Assembly: GCF_045679555.1 (NCBI RefSeq)
Contig: NC_092091.1
Location: forward strand, 16,354,572-16,418,571
From: Salvelinus alpinus
Taxonomy: Eukaryota; Chordata; Actinopteri; Salmoniformes; Salmonidae
Direction of reading: 5' to 3'
DNA: 64,000 nt
Part shown: piece after piece, positions 11,255 through 24,700 of the stretch
Numbering within the stretch: position 1 is the first letter of the stretch
Layout of the letters: every line of letters begins with the position of its first letter
Position numbers and translations under genes: made by a program
The notes under the pieces: generated by a model
What the model was told of the DNA's origin: nothing
The model's database searches: none
What the model saw: the letters and a program-made list of their open reading frames with translations, nothing else

Positions 11255-13035
11255 TACTTGCGACGCATCAAAATGCTTGTGAAAATGTAAATGCAAGTTG
11301 ATGTATTTGTCCTCTTCTGAGCCCGTGAATTTGACTTTGATGTTTCTCCATAAGCGATTAGATGTTTTACTCTTTACGTCTGCTAGATATGGAAAATGTT
11401 TCATTCTAGACTGTGACTTCAGGCTGAATAAGCCCTGTGCCACGTTGGTTTTATTGTGGCTGTGTTTTTATTTCAGGGGAATTTGAATGGGAGTTCTCAG
11501 GAGAACTAATGATGATGTCATTCCAATATAGCTGCAAACACTGCTGATCTAATCTGAAAGCTCTGTGTGAATAATGGAGGACGTCACTGCTCTCTTGGAT
11601 CTACATCGGCCAATCACAGGAGCAGATCATTACTGTACTATATCAGCGACATGCAGGGGACTTTGCACATGGATGCCGATTTGTTGTTGTAAATCCCTCC
11701 CTCACACCTCAATTGGTCTGTGACCCTCCTGCCACAGACAGACATAACAATGTGGTATCCTCCTCAGACATTTTCCATTATGGTTCAGAAGACCAGGTGG
11801 AAGACATTGAATTATCATAAATCATCCTCTATGAGGAAAACTAACTTACATGACGTTCCCTATCACTTTAACTCACCGTTGTAAACATTTGCTGTGGTAC
11901 TTCTTGGAAACTGTGGCTTTGTAATTTCAGCTGTTGTGTATGCAATGAAAATGGATGGTCAGTATCTATCTCTCTGGAATGTCAGTATTAGTATATTATA
12001 AATCCGACTGAATGGTGATTCAGTGTTGTACTGCGAGAAATTCTATTGCACTACCTAAAAAGGTTCTCCAGAAATGCACAGTTTGATGGGTATTAGTAAG
12101 CTGACATGAATTTAAACACCAGTTATAACTTTTTTATTATCATTGTTCTGTGGTATGGAAATGTCTTTTTAATATTATTGTTTTGAAGACTTTGTGCTCT
12201 AGTGTTCGATTCAGTTAATTTGGTCCCAATATTTTTCCCTTAAAGGGACAGTTTGTTCAAAAGTAATATTTTCATTATTTTACTTATCTTAGAAGTAGTC
12301 ATAGACCAGTAGTGACTACGTCTAGGATTAGGGTTTCATTACTTTGCTTCAGCCACAACAGGCTAAATGTTAGCATTCTCTACCTCAACACAAGGGTTGA
12401 ATGTTGCCCACTTTAGAACTGTCTGAATTGCAAAGTCAACTCAAATTAACATAACATTGGAAAGCAAGACTTTCTCTCCAGGGAGTTGTGTAGAGGCTCA
12501 TATGATTTAGAAAATAGTTACATTTCTGTAAAAAAAAAAAAAAAAATGGCTTGCTACAGTAATTTATCATATTCATAAAATGCCACTGATCCAATGTTAT
12601 TGTAGTATGATTATGATCATAAACCACTATTCTTTTATCTGACAGATTTAATATTAGAATTGCTTATTTTTGTCAGTAGTGGTTATAGTACATTTTTGTT
12701 GTTCTGTGACCAGTATGGGTGGAATGGAAGCTTCAGTATATGAGTATGGTGCCTTTGCTTGAATTTGTCTTGTGCGACTGTACAGTGACACTTGCACACT
12801 TTGTATGCAGTTGTTGGGCGTTGATAAACATTTTTCTACTTTAAAATGTTGCCTATTGATGCTGTCAATGTTTTTAATTGGAATACATGACGTAAGGATT
12901 TTATGAAAGAATACAGTTATGTGAATTGGTTATTGCTGTAACATGTTTTGGTGGTCAGTGGGTGCACAGTCTCATGTACTATGCGAAATGTGGCTGTGAC
13001 CATTCATCCATGATGTGATCGGGGTTACAGAATGA

Positions 13036-13155
13036 CCCTAACTTTCCCAGAATTCCCAGGTGTTCCAGAAATCCTGGTTGGTGGATTCAGGGTTTTCTGT
13101 GGATTTCCACCTGATTCCTGGGATCTGGAAACCCTGGGAATTTTGCGACCCTAAA
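13036..13155. repeat. Palindromic interspersed repeat, copy A
   Basis: CAGAATTCCCAGGTGTTCC at the left mirrors GGAAACCCTGGGAATTTTG at the right. A related copy is at about 62224-62392, so this is a dispersed fold-back element rather than a local palindrome. Family not assigned. Confidence 0.6.
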
Positions 13156-13270
13156 TGTGATTATTCAACATTTTGTGCACTTCTGCACGCCATACAATTT
13201 AGGCCATAGACGGATGTTTTAACATTTTCATGGTGAATATACTATATTTAAAAAATAAATGGTTATAGAA

Positions 13271-15120
13271 GGTTTATTTGACCCTTGTGATGGTGTCTTT
13301 GGGTCGTCTCTCAACTTTGGTTTGGTTTTACAACTTGTTCTCAGGTGAACTGTATAATGGCCCAGAATGTTTTGACTGAACTGTATATGAAACCAGAATA
13401 TGTGAAGCTACGCATTTCCTGTGTCGAGTTTTTGGTAGGTGTACATATTAAAAAAAGACGTTACATCATTGCCATATGTATATTGTTTGACCGGATTATT
13501 CTGTATAGAAACGTAAACAAAGTTGAGTCTTAGTGTTCTCAGGGTTCTATTCATTAGTGTATACCATAGCAAATGTTGCAAAACGTTTTGCCACAAAACC
13601 AAGTTTCTTATCAGTTCAGGTAGTCCATCCCCATTTCTCTCTGTTTTCTTCAGTTTGATGTCTAGTGAATTTACACGAGGCTAATCTTGGATTCCCCCAA
13701 TTTAATATCAATCGTGATGTGAACAAGTGCACTCTCAAGGAGGGCGGAAAGGGTAGAGAATCATAGGAAAATGGGGGTTTCAAGGTTTGAGGTCGAGGAT
13801 CAGGAAACTATTATTCTGCTATCTGAAGAGGAGACACACACACACAAAATACCCTCTGCAGAATAAGGAGCCAGGCACCAGTTTTAAAATAATCAGCTTT
13901 AAACATTCACATTTGTGAAGAAATTGCATCTTGACAACATCAGACATTCCTGCAGAGGGTGAAGGGGGGCTTGCTGACCGTGACCCCATCACAGTATTAT
14001 TAGCCTTATCCCACACACAGGGCTAACACTCTCTGCTGCTGTGGCCTGTCTGTCACCAGCCTCCATGACTTCTATGACCTGCACGACTTCAGCTTTCCCT
14101 TTATTCCATCGCCTTGCCCCTCTTCTGGCTCTCACTGGTCCTTAAGTGCTACATATCCTCACAGTTTGCCTCTCTCCTCCCCTCCCATCTCCCCCATTCT
14201 CAGGCTTCATGTTGAGGCTGCTGTATTCACTTACCCACCTGTCCAACCCATTAGTGATGTGACGTCTGCAAAGAGCCTTTTTACATGCGATCGGGCATTT
14301 GATATCATTCCCACCCTTTGCCCATTGTAACACAGTGTTAGATTCAATGTAGTCCGGCTGTCTGGAAGAAACAGCTCTTCAGCTAACGTCATACCATACT
14401 GAATATGGCACTAAATTAAACATTCATATTCAATGGCAGATATTACATATATTATTACTAAAACAAACGTTCTTCTGTTTAGTATAAACACTTTTTCTCA
14501 GTGCTATGGTGACCGCCACCTCAACCTGGTATGTTCTGGAAGAAATGCCCAAGCATGATGCTGGTATATATTGATTCTCCTCTAACACATCACCATTAAC
14601 TGCTCACTGTTTCTCTAAAGTAGCTTGCGCTGTGCTGTTGCTACTTCTGGTTAATTATACAAGTCTATTGGTCATTTCATGTACAGCTTCCTGAATAGTC
14701 TTCACTGTGCAGCCAAAACAAATTCCCTGGACCATTCTCTCACCCGCTGTCTCCTTAACTTTCATCACTGAGCATTCCCTCCTTCTTTTCTTCAGCCTGC
14801 TCAAACTGATGGTGGTGGTATCACACTGCCACTTCTCTGTAGAACTCTTTCTGAATGGTCATCTCCCTATCAAACGCACTAACAACCCTAGCCCTGTCTC
14901 AATTCTTCACACTTTCTGAAGCTAAAGTGACTATCTGACTCGCAGCAGTAAACCAAGCTACCCACAACTAATCAGAAAGGAAGCATCAGACCACTTTCTT
15001 CTGTACTAAATAAGGCTGTTGTCTAAAGGAATTGTCACATAACAATCACAATATCATCAGAGTAAGGTTATTTATAACGGAGGAGGTGGGAGTCAGATAT
15101 AGTATTTCAGGTGCTTGCCT
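13271..15120. other. Intergenic region between the phosphatase-like gene and the troponin array
   Basis: No ORF with splice signals or a known motif was found on either strand. The boundary between the two transcription units must lie here. Confidence 0.4.
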
Positions 15121-15291
15121 ATTGGTCTGTGGATGAATCTACTTCCATAAACAGAAAGATGGGATTTCCTTGGCCATTGGGAATTGCAATATATACCATC
15201 TTATGATTCCATCTGCTGCTGTAGCCACTAGCCGGTCTCACCCATCCTTCCTCCAAAATCTGTCGCGCTCCTCTTCCTGCTCAGCTCCTAG
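15121..15291 (+). promoter_or_regulatory. tnni2: Promoter and untranslated exon 1 of tnni2 copy 1
   Basis: ATTGGTCTG at 15121 and CCATAAACAGAAAG at 15145 are shared with copies 2 and 3, with the same 25-base spacing as in copy 2. TGCAATATATACC at 15185-15197 is identical to the sequence before copy 2 and looks like a TATA box. The exon would start near 15220-15230 and end at 15291 with donor GTGAGAACT. It pairs with the acceptor at 18706. The TSS is inferred. Confidence 0.7.
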
Positions 15292-16044
15292 GTGAGAACT
15301 GCTCTTCTTTCAGCCGGCTATAGCTTGACTGCTCTGTGCTATTGGTGAATTGTTTGGATTTATTCAGTGGTCCATCTGGTTTCAAATGAGTTTGTGCCAG
15401 TTTATGTACGGGTTCTATTTTAAGGCTTTGGGACTTATTGCTTCTTTGTTTGGATGTGGTGGTTTCTGTGGTGGGTGTTGCCTATTAAAGCATTTTGCCT
15501 GGTTTCATGCAGTTTCAATGAGATATTGTCAATCCATTGAAGATTAGTGTAGGTTTTTATGGAAGTACAATGCAAACATTTGTGAAGGAGACATTATCCA
15601 GCCCTTTCTACATTACACGAGGACAATCTAGGTTGTTCTAGACCTAGATGCTGTTTATGTGGGCTGTTTGACATTACTAGACACCTTTAACTGATGAATG
15701 TGAAATGTGATACCCCCAGTGTTTATCTTGGTGTCAACGCAAACAATTTTTCACTATATAACACAGATGAGGATTTGGCTGGAATATAATCTCAAACCCG
15801 GAGGATGTTATGTTGGTTGTGGAGATGGGAAGGCATAAAGAAGCTAACGCAGGTTGCCGAATTGGATAATAAAGTAGATCGTAGAGAATTATACCAGGTT
15901 ATCACTGAGGTAATATCAGTTGGGTAATGTGATGAAGTGATTGATAGGGTTTCTAAACATGTCTTTCTTTGTGTGTTGAAGGTAATCCTACATTTTATAT
16001 AAATGTTTAATGAAGTGTGGCATTACACATCAAATTTTAGATCA
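15292..16044. other. Intron 1 of tnni2 copy 1, first part
   Basis: Nothing recognisable beyond intronic sequence. Confidence 0.4.
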
Positions 16045-16470
16045 GAATTTAACACTCACAGTGAAAAACTCCCTAGAAAGGCCAGAACCTAGGAAGAAAC
16101 CTAGAGAGCAACCAGGCTATGAGGGGTGGCCAGTCCTCTTCTGGCTGTGCCGGGTGGAGATTATAACAGAACGGCCCAAGAAAACAGCAGGTCTGGGACA
16201 GCTAGCACATCCGGTGAACAGGTCACGGTTCCATAGCCGCAGGCAGAACAGTTGAAACTGGAGCAGCAGCACGGCCAGGGGACAGCAAGGAGTCATCAGG
16301 CCAGGTAGTCCTGAGGCATGGTCCTAGGGCTCAGGTCCTCCGAGAGAGCGAAAGAAAGAATTAGAGAGAGCATACTTAAATTCACACAGGACACTCCGTA
16401 TAAGGAGAAATACTCCGGAGAAATACTCCAGATAAAACAGGCTGACCCTAGCCCCCGACACATAAACTAC
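16045..16470 (-). mobile_element. Interspersed retroposon-like repeat fragment
   Basis: The first part (about 16060-16170, containing CCTAGAAAGGCCAGAACCTA) is the reverse complement of sequence at about 47600-47700 in this window, where it runs into a LINE-type tail. The rest has the AG-rich, low-coding look of an untranslated repeat part. Family not assigned with certainty. Confidence 0.6.
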
Positions 16471-17620
16471 TGATTTCAATTGAATGTAAACGATACCTAC
16501 CCATGACTGTGTTTGTAAGTGACAGAGACATGGTAGTTGCATTCAATAACATTTAGCCCTGAAATGACCTCCTAAGTGAATGTGTTTACATTTAAAGTAA
16601 ACCCTTTATGACCATATATTATACATTTCATAAGGCCTTTAGTTATGCCTAGTTATCCTCGACATTGTGGTATGAAAATCTTTGCACATCAGACCTGCAA
16701 GTCTTACAATACACTGGTTTGTGAAGTGATTAGTAATTCCTATCAGAATCCAGCCAGATGGAGGAAATCCAACAATTTGACAATTTTATCACTCACAACC
16801 TTTATTCAGAATGATTGCTATGGTGAACGACTTGACAAACAACACTACCTAAACCATGTAAACTGGAATTACCATCTCAGTAACGGGTGCAATAAGTCCA
16901 ACCCTTTACAGATTGGATTAGTTTAGAAAATGTAAGTCATTTAACTTTGATATAGTTTAAGATAAAAAAATCACTGTGCATGCAGACACAGATATTAAAA
17001 CAAACTATTTCTAACAATCAACCTGGAACAAAGCTTGTTAGGAAATATGATAACAAGTAACCCTCTAACTTCCTTTGCAATCAGAGATTTAACAGAAATG
17101 TCACTAGCAAACATAGTCATGGGTGGTACCTCTAAAATGTACTCGAAAGGCACGCTGGGAAACACATATGCAAATAAGACTATACACCCTGCCTACAGTG
17201 TTAAAACAACACCCAAAACCCAGTTACTGTAACACCACAGGTGCTAATTCCCTAACGCTGAGAAAGCATCAACTGTTATAAAGTGTTAATTTAAGTTGGA
17301 ATTTGCAATACCCATAGTGTTAGAGACCCTAAACTCTTGAGGTGTTAGTTTATCAACACTTTGAAAAGTGTTAGTTTAACACTATTTTGGTGGGCCACGT
17401 ATAATGACTAAGAAGGTGTTCAATTTAACACTGTGTTTTTTTTTTTACTGAGGATAGTCAGTGTCCATGGTACTATCTGCCAAAGATACAGATTCAAAGC
17501 CACATCTCATCCTTTATGAAAGCACTGGGATTATCAATTTAAAATAATTTTTTTACAAGAGATTTAGGTTCAGCAGATTTATCCAGAGGCTTTTATTTTG
17601 GTGTTTGACAGGTCTTCTAA
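16471..17620. other. Intron 1 of tnni2 copy 1, middle
   Basis: No exon is seen. Between about 17220 and 17440 there are several short direct and inverted copies of GTGTTAGTTTAACACT-like sequence, possibly an old MITE, but I could not set its ends. Confidence 0.35.
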
Positions 17621-17623
17621 CCA

Positions 17624-17800
17624 TAAAAGGGCAATCTGTGATTGGTACATCCATTTTTTTTTACTTTTAAATTAAAGATATATAGCTGTTTTTGAATTTG
17701 AAAGTGATTACATTTCTCCAGCCCCATCCTACCACTGTTTACCAAAACAGTGTTAGGGTGGCCACTTTATTAATGTTTGAATCCCCGATTGCCCCTTTAA
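17624..17800. mobile_element. Small MITE, copy A (AAAGGGCAATCTG ends)
   Basis: The left end AAAAGGGCAATCTGTGATTG and the right end GATTGCCCCTTTAAA are inverted. The interior (TTTTTACTTTTAAATTA, then ATTTCTCCAGCC) is shared with the longer copy at about 59755-60092. No coding capacity. Confidence 0.65.
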
Positions 17801-18050
17801 ACAGTCAAAGCTCTATTGAAGTGCTGGATCAAGTGGACTTTTCCAGGCAGGTGAGCCCTTATTTCAGATGTGATGGTGTAACATCTCTGCCATCTCAGGG
17901 ATATTCTAGAGGGTAGGCTGGGCATCAACAGAGGTGGTATCAGGTTGTTGATAATCTCCCAGCCTTCCATTATGGAGCTACTCAAGGAGAACAGCTGGCC
18001 TTCATATTCTTAGACTAATTTAGACCCTGCTGCTTTTCCAGGGCCAAATG

Positions 18051-18169
18051 GCCCTCACTTGTGTTGGGGGGCTATAGTGTTTCCCCTCAGCCCTCACTTG
18101 TGTTGGGTGGGCTATAGTGTTTCCCCTCAGCCCTCACTTGTGTTGGGAGGCTATAGTGTTTCCCCTCAG
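18051..18169. repeat. Three tandem copies of a 39-40 bp unit
   Basis: CCCTCACTTGTGTTGGG followed by GGCTATAGTGTTTCCCCTCAG occurs three times in direct succession with one- or two-base differences. Confidence 0.93.
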
Positions 18170-18706
18170 TGGAACAATTATGCATGACTGCCCTGTATAA
18201 GGAACTTCCATGGTGATTAAACTCAGCATGACTTCTGATTGATCCTCCTTGAGAGATTCCTGGAGAGATTAATTGGTACATCTGTTTAGATTAGGTGAAC
18301 AAAATAATATCTAATTATCTCCACCTAAATTCCATCAATGTTCGTCTGAAAAAGAAATTGAAAATACATCAACAATTTGATAGTTTGATAATCAACATAC
18401 TCAACATTAGAACATGTCAAAAGTTAGGACATTTGACCATTGTAGTTACAGTATATATCACATAAATTTACATAGTTGTGAATTGTATTCTTATTCTTTG
18501 CCACTGTAAAACAAAGCCATGCAGTTGATAACAGAAAGTACACATAAAAATAAATATGTTTTCCACTTGCAATTTGTAAATCTGACAAATTTTTGCAGCC
18601 TTAAGAAAATATTTAGCTGATATGACAGGCGATTGGCAGTGCAGTAATTGTATTGCTTTGAATTAGTTTGAAATGTATATGAAATAATGACCTCTTTTTT
18701 TCACAG

Positions 18707-18731
18707 GGTGTGAAATCAAACAAACGGCAAG
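18707..18731 (+). other. tnni2: 5' UTR part of the start exon, tnni2 copy 1
   Basis: The acceptor TTTTTTTCACAG ends at 18706. The 25 bases before the ATG resemble the same segment in copies 3 and 4 (GTGTGAAATCAAACAAA-type, ending in CAAG before ATG). This supports both the acceptor and the chosen ATG. Confidence 0.85.
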
Positions 18732-21700
18732 ATGTCGGAGTGAGTAACTTATACATTGATCGCATCTCATATTTTTGGATGTGGATGTGTAATACATGAA
18801 AATGAACATGATATTTTCTCTCACCTTTTCATAATTTTATCTCTTCAGGAAAAAGATGTCTTCGAGTCGGCGGCATTACCTAAAGGTAAACACTTTCAAA
18901 TATCTGATCTTAATTTGATACTTGTCAACAACTATCAATACAAGGAGAATTGAGGGGAACACAAGTATACAATATCTCAAGGTTCCTGTTTTACACGAAA
19001 TGTCCCAATTCTGGTATGGCTGAGCTTTTCATACGTGTAACCTGCACGCCTCATTGTCTCCCAGAGCTTGATGCTCTCCATCGCTAAAGGCTTACTGGAA
19101 GACGAGGCAAAGGAGAATGAGCAGGAGAGAATAAGATGGATGGCGGAGAACTGCCCTCCCCTGTCCCTGCCAGGGGGTACTCAACAGTTACAGGTAAACC
19201 AAACAAACAATCAATCAAATCAATCAAACTCAACAATCAAAATTTGGTCAAACCCCAAATCAATGTAAAATATATGCCTTCATATATAAGATGATTACAT
19301 AATTAGTTACTGTATTCAAATGTATTGAATAAAGTGTTCACTATTGTTATTATGATTATTATTATGAATAGTAGTAGTAGTATTAGTTGTAGTAGTCATA
19401 GTACCAGTAGCAGTAGTAGTAGCACTAATAGAAGTAGCAGAAGTACTGCAGTAGTAGTAGCAGTAGTAGTAGTAATAGTAGTTGCAGTAGTAGTAATAGT
19501 AGTAGTACCAGCAGCAGCAGTAGTAGCAGAAGCAGTAGTAGCAGTAGTACTAGTAGCAGTAGTAGTAGTAGTAGTAGTAGTAGCAGTAATACTAGCAGTA
19601 GTAGCAATAGTAGTTGCAATAGTAGTAGCAGCAGTAGTAGTGATGGTAGTATATATTTGTTTTATTAGTATAATGATGATGATGATGATTATTATTATTA
19701 ATGCTTGATTTTTGTTGATATCACCTCAGGAGTTCTTGAAAGAGCTGCATCATAAGATTGACGTGATAGATGAGGAGAGATATGACCTGGAGAGCAAAGT
19801 GAACAAAGCCACTAAGGAGGTATACTGTATTCACTTTACCTCACACCTACTAAAACTTGGAATGCATTCCATGAGTAATTATGTGGTGCCAGTTAGATCA
19901 ATGTTGTTGTTCTCCTCTTCTTCCATTGGTCAGATTGAAGATTTGAACATTAAAGTTATTGACTTGAAGGGCAAGTTCAAGAAGCCAACTTTGAGGAAAG
20001 TGCGTATGTCTGCTGATGCTATGCTCCAGGCTCTGCTGGGCTCCAAGCACAAGGTGTCTATGGATCTGAGATCCAACCTGAAACAAGTAAAGAAGGAGGT
20101 CAAAGAGGAGGTGGGTAACTGTTCAGTAAGATAACAGAATATTGTAGAGATGTCACTTTGGGTAATCTCTCGTGGATAGATGCGCGTAACATAAATGGTG
20201 CAACTTTGTTGCAAGACTCAAATTTTTCATCACTGATCATTTGGACAAATCACAATTTCGCAGGTGCTCGCATATTTCAAATTTCAGAAGGGGAGGGGAC
20301 ATTTGGCCCATAGACTTGTACAAAACTGGCTGAGAGATTCTGTTTAGAGGGGTAGAGACTTCACGAGTCTCATTAGTACAAAGTACATTTGTAGGACTTA
20401 ATCAAGCATCAATTTCACAAGATTTTTGTTCTGAGTGTCCGAGATTAGCCATTGGCAGACATTGTTATTGTCCAACCTGAGGCCTTGTTAATCTACACTA
20501 AGAGGTTCATCATACTGAAATTAGTTCACACATAGATAAGCTCAGCAGAGCGCACCCATGTAATAAGGCTGTTTGATTTGATGTTGTATAGAGTTGCCAA
20601 ACCACTGATACAGGGTCAGATATATTTTCATAGCATTGGGTTCATGGGTCATCTACAGCTATACAACTTCTGCCAAACAACTGCTCCACTCCGACTTTTT
20701 TATTTATTTTTTTATTTAACCTTTATTTAACCAGGTAGGCAAATTGAGAACACGTTCTCATTTACAATTGCGACCTGGCCAAGATAAAGCAAAGCAGTTC
20801 GACACATACAACAACACATAGTTACACATGGAGTAAAACAACATATAGTCAATAATACAGTGAAAAAAAAAAATAAAAAAAATAAATAAGTCTATATACA
20901 ATGTGAGCAAGTGAGGTGAGATAAGGGAGGTGAAGGCAAACAAATATATGTATAAATAAATAAAAATATAAAAGGCCATGGAGGCGAAGTGAGTACAACA
21001 CAGCACGTAAAATAAAAACTAAAAAAACAATGGAATGGTTGGTTTGCGGTGGAAGAAAGTGCAAAGTAGAGACAGAAATAAAGGGGTGCAAAGGAGCAAA
21101 ATAAATTAATAAATAAATACAGTAGGTAAAGAGGTAGTTGTTTGGGCTAAATTGTAGATGGGTTATATACAGGTGCAGTAATCTATGAGCTGCTCTGACA
21201 GCTGGTGCTTAAAGCTAGTGAGGGAGATAGGTGTTTCCAGTTTCAGAGATTTTTGTAGTTCGTTCCAGTCATTGGCAGCAGAGAACTGGAAGGAGAGGCG
21301 TCCAAAGGAAGAATTGGTTTTGGGGGTGACTAGAGAGATATACCTGCTGGAGCGCGTGCTACAGGTAGGTGCTGCTATGGTGACCAGCGAGCTGAGATAA
21401 GGGGGGACTTTACCTAGCAGGGTCTTGTAGATGACCTGGAACCAGTGGGTTTGGCGACGAGTATGAAGCGAGGGCCAGCCAACGAGAGTGTACAGGTCGC
21501 AGTGGTGGGTAGTATATGGGGCTTTGGTGACAAAACGGATGGCACTGTGATAGACTGCATCCAATTTATTGAGTAGGGTTTTGGAGGCTATTTTGTAAAT
21601 GACATCACCGAAGTCGAGGATTGGTAGGATGGTCAGTTTTACAAGGGTATGTTTGGCAGCATGAGTAAAGGATGCTTTGTTGCGGAATAGGAAGCCAATT

Positions 21701-24700
21701 CTAGATTTGACTTTGGATTGGAGATGTTTGATGTGAGTCTGGAAGGAGAGTTTGCAGTCTAACCAGACACCTAGGTATTTGTAGGTGTCCACATATTCTA
21801 AGTCAGAGCCGTCCAAAGTAGTGATGTTGGACAGGCGGGCAGGAGCAGGCAGCGATCGGTTGAAGAGCATGCATTTGGTTTTACTTGTATTTAAGAGCAG
21901 TTGGAGGCCACGGAAGGAGAGTTGTATGGCATTGAAGCTCGCCTGGAGGGTTGTTAACACAGTGTCAAAAGAAGGGCCAGAAGTATACAGAATAGTGTCG
22001 TCTGCGTAGAGGTGGATCAGAGAATCACCAGCAGCAAGAGCGACATCATTGATGTAAACAGAGAAGAGAGTCGGTCCAAGAATTGAACCCTGTGGCACCC
22101 CCATAGAGACTGCCAGAGGCCCGGACAACAGACCCTCCGATTTGACACACTGAACTCGATCAGAGAAGTAGTTGGTGAACCAGGCGAGGCAATCATTAGA
22201 GAAACCAAGGCTGTCGAGTCTGCCAATGAGGATGTGGTGATTGACAGAGTCAAAGGCCTTGGCCAGGTCAATGAATACGGCTGCACAGTATTGTTTCCTA
22301 TCGATGGCGGTTACGATATCGTTTATGACCTTGAGCGTGGCTGAGGTGCACCCATGACCAGCTCTGAAACCAGATTGCATTGCGGAGAAGGTGTGGTGGG
22401 ATTCGAAATGGTCGGTAATCTGTTTGTTGACTTGGCTTTCGAAGACCTTAGAAAGGCAGGGTAGGATAGATATAGGTCTGTAGCAGTTAGGGTCAAGGGT
22501 GTCCCCCCCTTTGAAGAGGGGGATAACCGCAGCTGCTTTCCAATCTTTGGGGATCTCAGACGACACGAAAGAGAGGTTGAAGAGGCTAGTAATAGGGGTG
22601 GCAACAATTTCAGCAGATAGTTTTAGAAAGAAAGGGTCCAGATTATCTAGCCCGGCTGATTTGTAAGGGTCCAGATTTTGCAGCTCATTTAGAACATCAG
22701 CTGACTGTATTTGGGAGAAAGAGAAATGGGGAAGGCTTGGGCGAGTAGCAGAGGGGAGGGCAGTGCTGTTGTCCGGGGTGGGGGTAGCCAGGTGGAAAGC
22801 ATGGCCAGCCGTAGAAAAATGCTTATTGAAATTCTCGATTATAGTGGATTTGTCGGTGGTGACAGTGTTTCCTATCTTCAGAGCGGTTGGAAGCTGGGAG
22901 GAGGTGTTCTTATTCTCCATGGACTTTACGGTGTCCCAGAACTTTTTTGAATTTGTGTTGCAGGAAGCAAATTTCTGCTTGAAATAGCTAGCCTTGGCTG
23001 TTCTAACTGCCTGTGTATATTGGTTTCTGGCTTCCCTGAAAAGTTGCATATCACGGGGGCTGTTCGATGCTAATGCAGAACGCCATAGGATGTTTTTCTG
23101 TTGGTTAAGGGCAGTCAGGTCAGGAGAGAACCAAGGGCTATATCTGTTCCTGGTTCTAAATTTCTTGAATGGGGCATGCTTATTCAAGATGGTGAGGAAG
23201 GCATTTTTAAAAAATGACCAGGCATCCTCTACTGACGGGATGAGATCAATATCCTTCCAGGATACCCCGGCCAGGTCGATTAGAAAGGCCTGCTCGCTGA
23301 AGTGTTTCAGGGAGCGTTTGACAGTGATGAGTGGAGGTCGTTTGACCGCTGACCCATTACGGATGCAGGCAATGAGGCAGTGATCGCTGAGATCTTGGTT
23401 GAAAACAGCAGAGGTGTATTTGGAGGGCAAGTTTGTTAGGATGATATCTATGAGGGTACCCGTGTTTACGGAATTGGGGTGGTACCTGGTAGGTTCATTT
23501 ATAATTTGTGTGAGATTGAGGGCATCAAGCTTAGATTGTAGGGTGGCTGGGGTGTTGAGCATGTTCAAATTTAGGTCGCCTAGCAGCACGAGCTCTGAAG
23601 ATAGATGGGGGGCAATCAGTTCACATATAGTGTCCAGAGCACAGCTGGGGGCAGAGGGTGGTCTATAGCAGGCGGCAACGGTGAGAGACTTGTTTTTAGA
23701 GAGGTGGATTTTTAAAAGTAGAAGTTCAAATTGTTTGGGAACAGACCTGGATAGTATAACAGAACTCTGCAGGCAGTCTTTGCAGTAGATTGCAACACCG
23801 CCCCCTTTGGCCGTTCTATCTTGTCTGAAAATCTTGTAATTGGGGATGAAAATGTCTGAATTTTTGGTGGTCTTTCTAAGCCAGGATTCAGACACGGCTA
23901 AAACATCCGGGTTGGCAGAGTGTGCTAAAGCAGTGAACAAAACAAACTTAGGGAGGAGGCTTCTAATGTTAACATGCATGAAGCCAAGGCTATTACGGTT
24001 ACAGAAGTCATCAAAAGAGAGCGCCTGGGGAATAGGAGTGGAGCCAGGTACTGCAGGGCCTGGATTCACCTCTACATCACCAGAGGAACAGAGGAGGAGT
24101 AGGATAAGGGTACGGCTAAAAGCTATGAGAATTGGTCGCCTAGAGCTACAAGAGCAGAGAGTAAAAGGAGGTTTCTGGGGGCGATAAAATAGTTTAAAGG
24201 AATAATGTACAGACAAAGGTATGGTAGGATGTGAATACAGTGGAGGTAAACCTAGGTATTGAGTGATGATGAGAGAGATATTGTCTCTAGAAACATCATT
24301 GAAACCAGGTGATGTCATCGCATATGTGGGTGGTGGAACTGAGAGGTTGGATATGGTATAGAGAGCAGGGCTAGAGTCTCTACAGTGAAATAAGCCAATA
24401 AACACTAACCAGAACAGCAATGGACAAGGCATATTTACATTAAGGAGAGGCATGCTAATCGAGTGATCAATAAGGGTCCAGTGAGTAGAGGTTGGTTGGG
24501 GTCGTGGCGATCCAGACAGCTGGCCGGGTATATGGCTATCGGTAGCAGCATAGGATGGAGGTCTGTTTGTAGATACCTCGTGCGTTTCCGTCGGTAGGTT
24601 AGTGGGGTTCCGTGTAGTGGGGTTCCGTGTGGTAGAGGGGATCAATCCAAATTGGCAAAATAGATATAGTGACCCAAGGAAAAAATAAAATAAATAAATA

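Larger units (their letters stand above)
10503..13270 (+). other. Probable long 3' UTR or downstream flank of the phosphatase-like gene
   Basis: No further exon is seen after the stop codon. A candidate AATAAA lies near 13252 within AAAAAATAAATGG. The stretch contains one Tc1-type MITE (10656-11254) and one palindromic repeat (about 13036-13155). How far the transcript extends is inference. Confidence 0.3.

Noticed and set aside
12236-12300. MITE end (CTTAAAGGGACAGTTTG)
   Set aside because: It resembles one terminus of a known type, but I found no inverted partner, so no element was called.
19325-19708. ORFs rich in Val, Ser or Leu on both strands
   Set aside because: They are translations of a trinucleotide repeat.
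22994-23668. Plus-strand ORFs of about 90-130 codons within the LINE
   Set aside because: They are antisense shadows of the RT/APE frame and have no motif of their own.
24454-24645. LINE ORF starting at 24645 with Met
   Set aside because: The codon there is TTG, which is not a normal start in animals. The first ATG in frame is at 24453.
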